Positions 24,513 through 35,261 of a stretch of 64,000 nt of DNA are shown one piece after another. Position 1 is the first letter of the stretch. The number at the start of each line of letters is the position of its first letter. The notes under the pieces are model-generated. The model worked only from the letters and a program-made list of their open reading frames with translations. It did no database searches and had not been told where the DNA came from. A program made the position numbers and the translations under genes. The stretch lies in NCBI GenBank assembly GCA_039545315.1, contig BCIM01000001.1:1040805-1104804 (forward strand), in the 5' to 3' direction. Source of the stretch: Kondoa malvinella (Eukaryota > Basidiomycota > Agaricostilbomycetes > Agaricostilbales > Kondoaceae).

Positions 24513-27500
24513 TTACTCATCACCAACAGGGTCAGCGTCATCAGCAGATGGACGTCCGTTCGCATCCAAGCCGAACAATTTCGCAAGACAGGGTAGCGAA
24601 GACGGGATAAGCTTATGAAAGCAGCGCTAGCAAAGGCAGAACTCACTCTCTGACGGTAAGCTTTTTTTGTTTTCCGAGGATTTCACCGTCAAGCGACCCT
24701 GCAGCAAGATTGCCTTTGGTCGCTTGCAAGGCGAGCAAGCGGTCTTCGACAGAGTTTTCGATCACGAGTCGGTTGACAAAGACGTCCTTCGTTTGACCCA
24801 AGCGATGCACTCGATCAAAAGCTTGTGCTTCCCTAAAGGTTGACATGAGCAATCGCGATTAGCAACAGAAAGAGGCGCGTCACGTACGTAGCTGGCGACC
24901 AAGCCAAGTCAAGGGAGATGACGTTGTTGGCCCTCGTTAGATTGAGACCGACACCACCGCACTTGAGTGACATCAACATGACTTTGACCTGCTCCAGAAG
25001 TCAGCACCAAGCTATTGTACGCTTCCCTAAACCCACCTTCTTGTTCTTCATAAAGCTCTTGACTGCCAGATCACGCTCTTTCCTAGACATGTCACCTTGG
25101 TAGCGGACAAAGCAGTAGCCTTTTTCGCGCAAAAAGTGGTCGAGCAGATCGAGACAGGAAGTCCATTGGCTGAAGATGATGGTCTTGTCTTTGTTGTCTG
25201 ACTTTTCCTTCGTCTCTTCGAGAATCTCGTACATCTTCTTCATCTTGGTGCTGACAATGAATTTGGACAACTTCTTGACCTGAACAATCTTTTGACGGCT
25301 GCCATCTTTGAGCAAGTCTTTGGCCATGCCGCGCAGCTTCTTCCTCGATTGCGTTTCATCCTCGGATCCTTCTTCAGCCTCTGAACCATCTTCATCATCC
25401 GTGTTGACTTCTTTGATCTTGTGAGTTTCCGGATCGTCATCATCGTCAATAAAGTCTCGCATGTCGTCAGAGTCATCAGAGTCCAGCACACGCTTGGCAG
25501 CCTTCTTCTTCATGCGGGTCTGGCGTTTGCCAGGTTTGACAGGCGACGAGCCGCCATCGGAATCGACAACTTTGGATTTCTTTTTTGGCGACTTGTGTTT
25601 GCTTCGGACATCGGGCAAGTCGTCTTCCATGTCAGTGTCATCGTCGTCCAAGAAAGCGTCATCATTCTTGCGCTCCATCTGCTCACGCCGCTCTTGCTCT
25701 TCTTCAGCAGCATCTCCCTTGAGCTCTTCAAGATCCTCATCATCTGGGCGGAATGCCTCTAAACGGAAGAGCTCCTCAGCGGAGAAAGGAGTGCGGCAAG
25801 TAGGGCAAGGGCGTTTGCTATCTCACTCCATCAGCTTGGCAACAGCGCGAAACTTGCTCGACTTACGCATCTAGATTCTCTTCCTCATCGCCTTCGCCAT
25901 TTGGAGGTAGGTCGCGGTCAAGAATGTCTTGCATGCATTTCTCACAGCCAACATGACCGCAGCCCTAGCGAGACGTCAGCATGTTGATCATTCTGGCTTC
26001 AAGGTGTGCTCACAGTGATACGACCGCTTTCGCCGTCAAGCACATCGAAGCACATAGGACATTGACCATCCTCGATCTCGGCGTCGACAGAATACTTCTC
26101 CTTCTCGATTTGTTCAACGGCTAGATCAATGTCTTAAGCTACTATTTGCACAATTTGAAGGCGCGACTCACCTTGATCATACATGCGCTTGAGAATGGTG
26201 TCGACCTTTTCGTCGCCAAGCAGATCACGAGCACGTTGGACCTCTTGTTTTCTCGCTTCCTTCTCGTCTTCAAGCTTTGCAATAGCAGCATCGTGTGGGT
26301 CCTCCGTAATCCTGTTGCAGATATCAGCTTCCTTCTTGTGCAAAAATGATCGAAAACCTAAAACGCGGGGTGGTTGCAAATTTGTCTTAAGCGCAGCAGG
26401 AGCACCAAGACGTGGGCATAGTTCTTCATAACAGTGCCCTGTAGCATACACATGAGCGATCCGAAGTTAGGACTGAAAAGAATACAGACTCACGGCTTTC
26501 AGGAAGCGCGAGAACTTGACTTGCGCATTGCTTTGTACGCTTTCGTAGATTTGCCTCTCTTCGATGCTTAAGGTGAGAGATTTGGTCTCGAGAGTTCTGT
26601 TTGGTAATTCGACCAGCAGCTTGCCGTCCAGCTCTGTTCCGCCGTCAGCTACCAGTCAATACAACGAGAGACATGCCATACTGCTGTCTTTCTTGCGACG
26701 AAACATGCAGACGAGCAAGATACCTTGAGCTCGGCGGACAGCTAAGTTCGGATTCTTCTTCTCGTGAATGACGACCTATATAGAGAGTGAGAAAGGGGCT
26801 CATCAACCGCGCATAGAGAACACACTTGGTTGTTGAACTCGGACCAGTCGAACCAAGGTCGCCTGAAAACCAGTCGGCGGTCGTTCTGACTGATGTAGAT
26901 GGGGACTCACATGCGCAAGAATCGCAGGAAGCCGTACAAATCAGCTGTGCTGTTGACGATAGGAGTACCGCCTAAGACAAAGAATAAGCCAAGTCCGATA
27001 TAAAGGCTTGTCACGCACTGAGACACCATCGGTACGTAGCCTTGAGACGAGTGACAGCACGAGAGACTCTAGTGTTCTTGTTGCGGATGTTGTGCGCTTC
27101 ATCGATGATGATACGGTGGTACTTGATACCGACCACTGGAACGAAAGTCAGCGGGAAGCAAAAGCTGTAAGCAGAAGGAAACGCACAAGGTCCATCCTTC
27201 TTTGCGGGCACCCAGGTGCTTTCTTCGTCAGAGCCCCATTCGACACCCTTCTTCTTGTCCTTTCGCTTGGCAGCTTTTCTCGCGATGTCATCGTTTGGCG
27301 CCCATTCCATACTGCAAGATGGGATTTAGCAAAGACTTTGAGAATAGACGGAAGACTTACGACATAGTCTGCAGCGTAGTCAAGACTACATCGTAGCGCG
27401 TGATTTCTTTGGCTTTCTTTGGCTTGTTTTGGCCGTGCTGTCAACAGCATCAGCGACGAGAACGACGCATGCAACTCAAGCTTACGTAAATGAGGACAGA

Positions 27501-29437
27501 GAAGGTCTCGGCTTCTGTTTTGTCTTCGATTTCCTGCGCCCACTGTTCAAGTAAAGCAAGCGGCGCAAGGATCAAAGTTGTTTTTGGACTGTCTTTCTCT
27601 TCGTCCGGACGATTTTGAAGCATGCAAGCGATGGATTGAACAGTCTTGCCGAGACCCTGTCGCAGAATTTTAGCCTGATAAAATGCTAGGCACATGGAGA
27701 CAGACCATTTGATCGGCAAGGATGCCACCTTTGGCCTTCTTCTTCTCTTGGTTGTACATCCAAGAGACACCGAGCAGTTGATGTGGCATGAGCACTATTT
27801 CATCAGACAGACCATCGATGCGATCTGGCGCGCCAGGTTCGATACCGAGATTCTTGCGAGCAGCATTGACATCTTCGTTTCCGCTGAATTGCGTAGCATC
27901 GCAAGCGTTGGCTAAGAATTCGTTCAGCCTAGCATAAGGTCAGTACAGAACACCGAGCAGCGAACAGAAAAGACTCACTCAGCCGTCGAATTACCGCGGT
28001 AGCCGGCGATACCAGAGACTGCCATAGCCATCTCTTCATCACTGTTCATGGCTGCTCCATTCATCTCCTCGTCTTCAGAGTCTTGAGGCATGCCAAGCAT
28101 GCCAGGCATACCGCCAGGCAATTGCGGCTTGATGTCAGGTTTCACATCTTGCATTGGACCAGCAGCAGCTTGCGCAAAAGGCGCAGGAGGAGGAACAACA
28201 GGAGGGCGCCAGGTAGAAGCGGCAGTGTAGTCGAGTTGAGCACGTTGTTTGATGCCACGCTGAGTGGCAAGAGACTCTCGGTACATCTTTTTCAGCTGTC
28301 TGTTGCGAGTAGTATTGACTAGACCGCTGTATTGTCGGATCATCAAATCGGCTTGCTGCATCTGAGTACGAGCTTGATCACGAGCGAGGTTGGCATGGTA
28401 AGCTGAAGCGAAAGTGCGCTGCCCCTGAACAGGTGCTGGTGCAGGAGGTTGCGGAGCATTGGAAGGCCCAGCTCTGGCTGCACTGTACTCGTTGGGATTG
28501 TTGGAGATGGTTTTCATCGGGGAGCGCAGACCAGCTGGCGCTTCTTCTTCCAACTTGGCCTTCTTTGGTGCGGTCGCGCTGCTTTTGCGGCCAGGTTTAG
28601 ACGAGACGACGGTGATCTCGTCATCTGAGGATAGAGCATCTGAAGCGCGCTTTCTGGATGCAGAAGATGAAGGAGCAGGAGCCTTGTGAGAGGTCATCAC
28701 GACATCGTCGTCGTCAGAGAGAACTTCAAGTTTTGCGTTGCGAGCAGGTGGCTGTGAGGCAGCAGCACGGCGAAGAGCAGCTTCAGCGCCCATTGAAGCT
28801 GGAGAAGGCGGTTGACGAGCAGCTGCACTCGTGCTAGGCGAACGAGCAGCACCGTTAGATTCGGCAGAAGCAGTTCTGCTGATGGGTTTCGATCGAGAAG
28901 CAGCAGGCTGAGGAGGAGCCGCCTACACACAACGTGTTCGGCACAGAGTAAAAGACAGGAGAACGAATCAACTCACCTTGGTAGAGGCGTTGCGCTGAGC
29001 AGCAAGTCTCTTGCTCTTTGCAGTAGCAGCATGTTCTGGACTACCGCAGTGTCTGATGTAGGCATCAAAGCTACCATAGCCAAGATGCTTGCCGCCGTCA
29101 GGCTCGAGCGGGTTGGCTTCGAGCTCGACATCCGTAAAGCAAGACATGCAGGTGATCACACCAAAGGTACCCTCGGATACCTCAAGCAAATAATCGTTGT
29201 CGTAGGGGTAGCGCTGCATCCTGAGACATTTGCAAGCGCCAGACATGAGCGTTCGCTGCTGAAGAAGCCGTAGACTTACATTTTCGTGACTTGCGTCAGA
29301 AGGTTTGGATGAATGAAATTGGTGCTATCAAGGCAATTCGCGCATCAGAAAAACTTTGAGACACTTTGCAGATAGACTCACTCATCAGGAGACCTGGAAA
29401 GCACTCTTCTGGCTTCCGTTACGACGGGAGAGGCCAT
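24513..29437 (-). CDS. Uls1-like SNF2 translocase with RING finger
   Basis: Large SNF2-family ATPase with the split architecture of the Ris1/Uls1 group. The start MASPVVTEARRVLSRSPD is at 29437. A zinc-finger-like block (CMSC near 29150, then YIRHCGSPEH) comes first, then a disordered region with KLEVLSDDDDVVM, which looks like a SUMO-interacting motif. The ATPase core shows LMPHQLLGVSWM, ADQMGLGKTVQSIACML (I), IIIDEAHNIRN (II) and CLSGTP (III). A RING finger lies near 25790-26080, ending CPTCRTPFSAEELF-like. A long acidic linker follows, then KTIIFSQWTSCLDLLDHFLR, GVGLNLTRANNVISLDLAWS and AFDRVHRLGQTKDV (VI). Yeast Uls1 is a SUMO-targeted ubiquitin ligase/translocase; that function here is inferred. 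The last splice before the stop is ambiguous. Confidence 0.85.
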
Positions 29438-29951
29438 TTCTGCAGACACTCAAGGTCAAATGACGCGAAGGTAAACCTCAAAGGATGCTTACTGGAAAAG
29501 TGCTGCGAGCGTGTGTCAAAGGACTTGGTACTCGCGTACTGTAGATTGAGTCGTGTTCTAGGACGAGCTGCGGTCGAGTCAAAAGGGCGTCTGAGAATCT
29601 GTCGGAAGATTGAAAAAACAACACCGCATCGCGTGAACGAAAAGTGTTCTATATAATGCGTAGAACACCAGTATTACATTATAAAGCGTCTACAGTCGCC
29701 TGTGCTACTCTCGTGACGCGTGAAATCGCCTATCCGCTTCGACGCTTGTCGCGTTCGAGGTCAATGCGCTTCATGACTGCCACCGCGGCGACATTTAATA
29801 TAGCGTCTTCGGGAGCCTGTTGCATGAGATCCGGTTGGATCAGATCAGACATGCCACATCGGTCAACGACTCGCTCACCTTTTGGACAGTTCACTTTGGG
29901 GCTCTGTGTGATATATGCTTGCAGCGCTCGTGTCAGAGACGACTGCAGCTT
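29438..29951. other. Intergenic region upstream of the Uls1-like gene
   Basis: About 515 bp between the Uls1-like start and the Bmt2 stop. A plus-strand open frame at 29644-30213 overlaps Bmt2 antisense and is rejected. The region carries the inverted repeat listed separately. Confidence 0.4.
29644..29668. repeat. Perfect 8-bp inverted repeat
   Basis: GTGTTCTA and TAGAACAC face each other across a 9-base AT-rich spacer (TATAATGCG). It could be a dimeric transcription-factor site upstream of the Uls1-like gene or a hairpin in the Bmt2 3' region. Nothing in the sequence decides between these. Confidence 0.5.
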
Positions 29952-30913
29952 TCAACTCTCCTCTTCATCTTCTCCAGCCCATGCAAGTCGAATGCAGAAG
30001 TTGTTGCGTTTCACGCCAGCTCTGACCTCTTCCTTTCTGAAGGTAGTACCATCCCACCCAGCTTGCCTTGTTCGTTGCACAATCCACCTCGTAAGCTTTC
30101 TGCCACGTACCTGCGTAAGCTCAAAGAATTCCGTCATGCATGAGCGCGAACTTACTGGCTATCTGACTGAACCAGCACTTTTTGGAAGCCACACGATGCC
30201 AACATTTCCGTAAACCGTTCATGAGTGAGATAGCGGGAGTTGGCAACGCATGAGAGCGGAAGGACAATGTAGAGTAAACCTTCAGGCTTGAGAAAGTCAT
30301 GCGCTCGCAATATCATCTGGCCTTTTCATCCAATTGCGTCAGTCAAATGCTCGTGATCTTCGTGAGGGTAAGACCCACCTCTTTTCGACAGATCGCCTTC
30401 GAAATTCAAGACCAGCGACAAGCATACGACATCGAATTTGTTGGCTTCTTCGGTTGGTGCAGGGAATTCCATGAACTGACATAGCGGCAGCTTAGCAGAG
30501 TACGTAGCAAGAAGCCAAGAAGTCAAGATGCTTACATCTGCCTGTATCACCTTTTCACTCCGGCTGTTCATATCGATAGAAGTACAGTCGACCAGCGAGT
30601 GTTCATATTTGGAGTATGCTGTCCCCGCTATGGAGCCGACGTCGAGCAGCTTGATGCGCCCTCGGTCCCGTAGCTTGGCCATATGCGATATCAGAAATTT
30701 GCTGCTCTCTCCTCCAGACGATGATCCCTCTATGCTCGCATCCTGGTACGACTGCAGTCCGCCTGACTCCTTTTCTTGTTTCTTCAGCGCTTTGAGCTTC
30801 TTGGGGTCCTTCTCTGCTGCAATGGCTTTGCGCAGGTCATGAAATTTTGATATTGTCTTTTGCGATTCTGGCAAAGCTGCCTTTTTGCTTCTGTTCTTGC
30901 CGCCTCTAGCCAT
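29952..30913 (-). CDS. BMT2: 25S rRNA adenine-N1 methyltransferase Bmt2
   Basis: Nucleolar SAM-dependent methyltransferase; yeast Bmt2 methylates one adenine in 25S rRNA. The start MARGGKNRSKKAALPESQK at 30913 is strongly basic. The SAM-binding segment is IKLLDVGSIAGTAY. Later family blocks are TSIDMNSRSEKVIQAD, then EFPAPTEEANKFDVVCLSLV with LNFEGD, PEGLLYIVLPLSCVANSRYL, FTEMLASCGF and the closing NNFCIRLAW. Three or four small introns are needed (near 30140, 30300-30380 and 30480-30535). The protein ends with acidic residues EDEEES at 29952. The match in order and content to the Bmt2 family is good. Confidence 0.88.
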
Positions 30914-31512
30914 GTCTTGTGACCAGTATCTGCGCAGCACAGGTGTACAGTGAGGTTCGCCTTTGGCTATGTGTGGTCGATAGCGAGAAACATGCCGCTA
31001 TTCTGCAAATATGTCTGATTGCTCTCGATGTGATTCATACCCATCCATTGCACGAGCTATATGCTGTTTACTGCAACGTGCTTGCAAAGCATCTCAACAG
31101 AGCTGATGTTCTTTCCTTTGTCGTCGAATTTGGCCAGTTTTAGCAGCTTCGTTTCCTGCTTTTGATGTGGTCTGCCAGACTCTGTCAATGCTCGTAACAT
31201 TCAATCATCTTCTCTTGCGGAAGCAGCGCTATCGTATCTTCCCTCAGGTGATGAATTTCCGTCTTCGATTCTTTGCCGTATCGACCTTATCTTCTAGATG
31301 TTCTCTTCTGAACTCCTCGAAGCTTCATTCTGGTCATCAGCACTTCAGGGATTCTTTCCGAGTGTATCATCCATGGCTTCCCTTTCTCGTCCGTTCTTCC
31401 TTGTGCTGGACAACGACAAGCCAGAAAGTGGCCCCTCGCTCCCATTCTTTCTCTCACTCCTCTTGTTCCTTTTCGTCGCTGGATACATAAAGGGTGCTGG
31501 TACCTTGTCAAG
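30914..31512. other. Divergent promoter region
   Basis: About 600 bp between the Bmt2 and HMG-box gene starts. The plus strand is pyrimidine-rich (TCTTC, TTTCTC runs), as is usual for fungal 5' leaders. Open frames at 31167-31624 have no domain features and overlap the HMG-box start in other frames. Confidence 0.45.
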
Positions 31513-33558
31513 ATGTCAGTCGAGCCTCCATCGACAGTCTTTAGCCCTTCTCGTCTGGATCCAGCTTTGCGAGGAGACATCTCAAGTCACGACGTGGGCT
31601 CCCTATTACCTTCCACTCAACTGAGCTGATAGAAGGCTATCAGGTTGCCAGCACTGATTCTCTCTCATTGGCTCCACCAACAGAAGATGTCTTTCGAATT
31701 CTACCTCCAACTCCCACCAATGGCCAATCTATGGCTCTTTCTCATCTCAATAACGAGGAGCCTACAGCTGACGGTCTGCTGCAGTCCTTCTGGTCACAAA
31801 ACGACCGTGGTTCTCGCTCTTCCAGCCCGCACGAAGCCGCTCTCTCGGACGTCGGATCTACGACAAGCCTGAACGATGCGTTACGAGAAGCCTCTTTCAA
31901 CAGCCACAGTTCCGCTAGCTTTGATCTTGTCTCTTCTGGCGACAAGTCTGCTCCTGTTCCTGCTCAGGACATTGAGTTCGTGGTGCCAAACAAGCCCGCG
32001 TCATTCAAGGTTGGGCCTGGTCCGCGATTGACTTCGACGGGAAAGGTTTCGCACGCTCGCAAAGTTCCTGTCAATCACATTAAAAGGTCAGTAACCGCAA
32101 CCCAAGCTGAAACACAAGCTAATGCGCTACGTCAGACCCAGAAACGCTTTCATCTTGTTCCGAAGTCATGCTTGCGCAAATCAGCTAGTGCCGACAGAAT
32201 TGGGTATCACTGATCATCGACACATCTCTCGTATTGTTGGTAATCTATGGAAAAGTTTGCCAGCGGATGAGAAAAGGATCTGGGAGGCAATGGCTGAAAA
32301 AGAAAAGGAGGAGCATCGAGCGTCAGTCACGCTTGCATAACCTCGAACGATCGAGCTGAGTTTGCTTGCAGGCAAAATCCAGACTACAAGTATCGGCCTG
32401 TATGTCGACGAGATGGAGTAGTCCGACGCAGACGCAAGAAAGAGACTGCTGACGAAGAGGTCGAGGAAGAAGAGGTAAGCCTTAATAGTATTACCCGCAT
32501 CTGTACTGATCCTCCGTTCAGCGCAAAGCCGAAGTTGTCGCTCGAGTATTGCTTGAAGGAGGGGAGATTGACGACAATAATTTGGAGAAGGAGCTCGAAT
32601 TACAGCGACAAAAGGATGCAGTTGAGGGACGTAAACGAGGCAGCAAAAGTCGTTCACCTTCTCGTAAACAACGCAGCGTGTCCTACGCTGAAGAGGAAGA
32701 AGAAGGCTTCAACCCATACCCAACTCTCGGACGTCGTAATCGCCGAAGTCGGAACACTCAAGTCAACTATGACGAAACCTTCGATATCTTCCCTGGCGAG
32801 ACCGAACCCAACATGTTCTACGGTCAAGAAATACAGCGATTCGAAGAACCTCAAGGGAATTATTACTATGGTCAAGAAACTTCTTTGCCTCAGTACGATT
32901 TCCCGGAGCGCCGTGCACCTCTTCCTTTCGATCAGCAAACCATTTCGCTCGATTATCTGCCTGCTACACCTCGGACTTTCGCAATGCAGCAACATCAACA
33001 GTCTCTTCAGACTCGCATGACCGAACATTCTGCTCAGGACTTCCAAGATCGACCTATCTCACCGATGAAAGATGCCTTTGGTAATCTCCTTAACAGGCGG
33101 TATGACGAGCCAGCGAGTGCTTATGGACCACCTACCGCAGCATTCGACCAACACAGCTCTATCCTGCCTCCTTCACGCTTCGATGCGCACTATAACCGCA
33201 CGGCCAATTTCTTCGAGCAACCGCAACAACAACCTCACTTTGGCTCCGACTTGAACAGATTGCTGAACGATTCGAGTGCATCTGCTGTTCCTTACTCTGC
33301 TTTCGGCGAAATGGCTGCGGGGTCCAGTCAACAGCAATACACTGATATCGCGCTGCGACCTGATGGAGAAGTGCAGTATGTGTATTTGAGTAGAGAACAA
33401 GCGATGGATGCGAGATTGGTCGAGGAGATTCGAAGCCAGTGAGTTATTCTTTGACCACAAGAGGTAGTGCTGATTGTCTGCGAAGGGGTTTTGGTATCAC
33501 TTACGATATGAATGCGGACGAGCTGCCTGGTGCTGGTATGGTACAGATGCAGGCTTGA
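31513..33558 (+). CDS. HMG-box transcription factor, MATA/Ste11 type
   Basis: Sequence-specific HMG-box protein of about 550 residues. The start MSVEPPSTVFSPSRLDPALR is at 31513, with a first intron at 31594-31643. A serine-rich stretch leads to the HMG box assembled from three exons: VNHIKRPRNAFILFRSHACA, then HISRIVGNLWKSLPADEKRI, then WEAMAEKEKEEHRAQNPDYK followed by YRPVCRRD. This N-x-F-x-L-F-R and final N-P-x-Y-K-Y pattern is typical of fungal mating-type and pheromone-response HMG factors (Prf1, Ste11, Rop1). A basic Arg/Lys segment follows (RRRRKKET), then a Gln/Tyr/Pro-rich C-terminal half that looks like an activation region. It ends GAGMVQMQA. Its target and its link to mating are inferred from the box only. 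Confidence 0.87.
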
Positions 33559-33785
33559 GTCGAGTAGTGTTGGACAATTTTGGTTTTCTGTCGATACTTC
33601 TAGAGGTGTATGCATTCTATCTTTCAGTATTCTGCAACCTTTCAATCCCCTACAGACACGCACGTAGAGTTGTGAAATAGATGTGAAATAGCTTGAGATC
33701 TGTGAAATGTGGATACTCACTCAACTACCGATGTTATTGACATCTGCTCTTGACTTCTTACAGCCAAAGTGAAACAGCTACAAGA

Positions 33786-35094
33786 ATGGCAGGGCAACAG
33801 AATCTGATGGACGCTTCTCTGCCGCACACAGTCGAGCTGTCCTTCTTTGGCGAAGCTCAGCCTCAGCGACAACGAAAACAATCTTCACTTCGCAAGCCAT
33901 CCTCTCCCTTGAGGCAGCGGGTCCTCACCCAGACAGCACAGCAGCATGCCGCAGATCAGTCAAGCCAATATGGAACCATCAAACTGACTGATCTGCCTAC
34001 GAATGAAGACATGTTGATGAACGAGTCTGCGTTCTTGTCGCCGGCTGACACTACTTCAATACTCAGTTCCAGTCTCTTTGAAGGCAAGGGAAGGCGGGTG
34101 GTCAGTAGGCAGGCGCAAGAGGCCGAGCTGGAAGTGTTGAATGAGAATACACCACCTGCAGCAAGAGCTAGTCGAAGGGTGTACGAACGACCTGCGCAGC
34201 CTATGAAAGAGTGAGTCTCTCTCTATCATATGCATAATCCTCTGATTGTGCTTCAGTCCCCGCTCATCAGCACTGCGAGGCTCACCCGCTCGACAAGCCT
34301 CACCTCGCGATCCAGTCAAACGCATCCCATCCGCAGACTCGGAAGATCGCAAAGCCCGCTTACACGACCTCTTCTCTCAAATGCGCTCTCAACCCACGCA
34401 ACCTCAACGCCAGACTCTAGCACCTCGAGCTGGACCTACACCTCCTAGACAACCTCAAGCTTATCCATCTACCCAATCTAGGATCCGAGCACTACTAGCT
34501 ACTAAATCGCCATCACAATTACCAGCTCGAGCTGCAGATCGGAAAATTGAAATAGCACGCGATGATCCGTTTAAAGCACCTCAAACGAGCAGTCGACCAA
34601 AATCAATGTTTGTCGCTGAATCTCACAGTAAGCCGACTACGACAAGACCTAAAAGTCTTGCTACTCGAAGCCATACTTCAAGCTCGTTGGCGGAATTAGC
34701 TGGACCGGAAAGAAAGATTGCTCGATCAACTACTTCATCTGCTCTAGCAACACCTTCATCTCGATTACCTTCTTCCCGCTCATCAGCTACAATAGCTCGA
34801 CTGCCCACATCTCGATCGACAGCCTCGCTAGCGACACCTCGCGCTCCACAAGATGTGTTTAGCGTACCTGCTCTACCGATTGCAAGAGTCAGAGCTACTC
34901 CAATTCAGTCTGGTCTCCCTTCTAGCAGATCGGCGACCGGGTTGAAGGAGAGGTCGAGTACCGCTTCGAGCTCGCCGGGGAGTAGATCGATTGGAACGCA
35001 GGAACAGAGGAACTCACCTAGGGAGTATAGGATGAGCAGACTGAGCAATGAGGCGAGTGTAGGGAGGGAAGACCCAGTCCGACGGATGCGATAG
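33786..35094 (+). CDS. Disordered basic Ser/Arg/Pro-rich protein
   Basis: A two-exon gene of about 420 residues with an intron at about 34213-34257. The start MAGQQNLMDASLPHTVELSF is at 33786. The sequence is dominated by Ser, Arg, Pro, Thr and Ala with repeated phrases such as LPSSRSSA, LPTSRSTA and LPSSRSATG, and few hydrophobic stretches apart from the short N-terminal segment. A short helix-like piece EDRKARLHDLFSQMRSQ sits in the middle. No known domain is visible. Proteins of this composition in fungi are often cytoskeletal or spindle-associated phosphoproteins, but that is a guess. Confidence 0.72.
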
Positions 35095-35261
35095 AATGTA
35101 TTTGGGGGGGTGTGTTTCGTTCATCTTTATTTTTATGCTCGTCCGCTTGTACAAGAAGTGCGAATGTATTAATTACCGCTTGAGAGTATATCATGAGATG
35201 GTATGTACAGTCACAGCCTGACAACTTGTCACATATTGGTATTCCTTCAACGACTTTGATG

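Noticed and set aside
29644..30213. Plus-strand open frame of 189 codons
   Set aside because: It lies antisense to Bmt2, whose exons match a known family; composition is Arg/Ser/Cys-rich with no domain.
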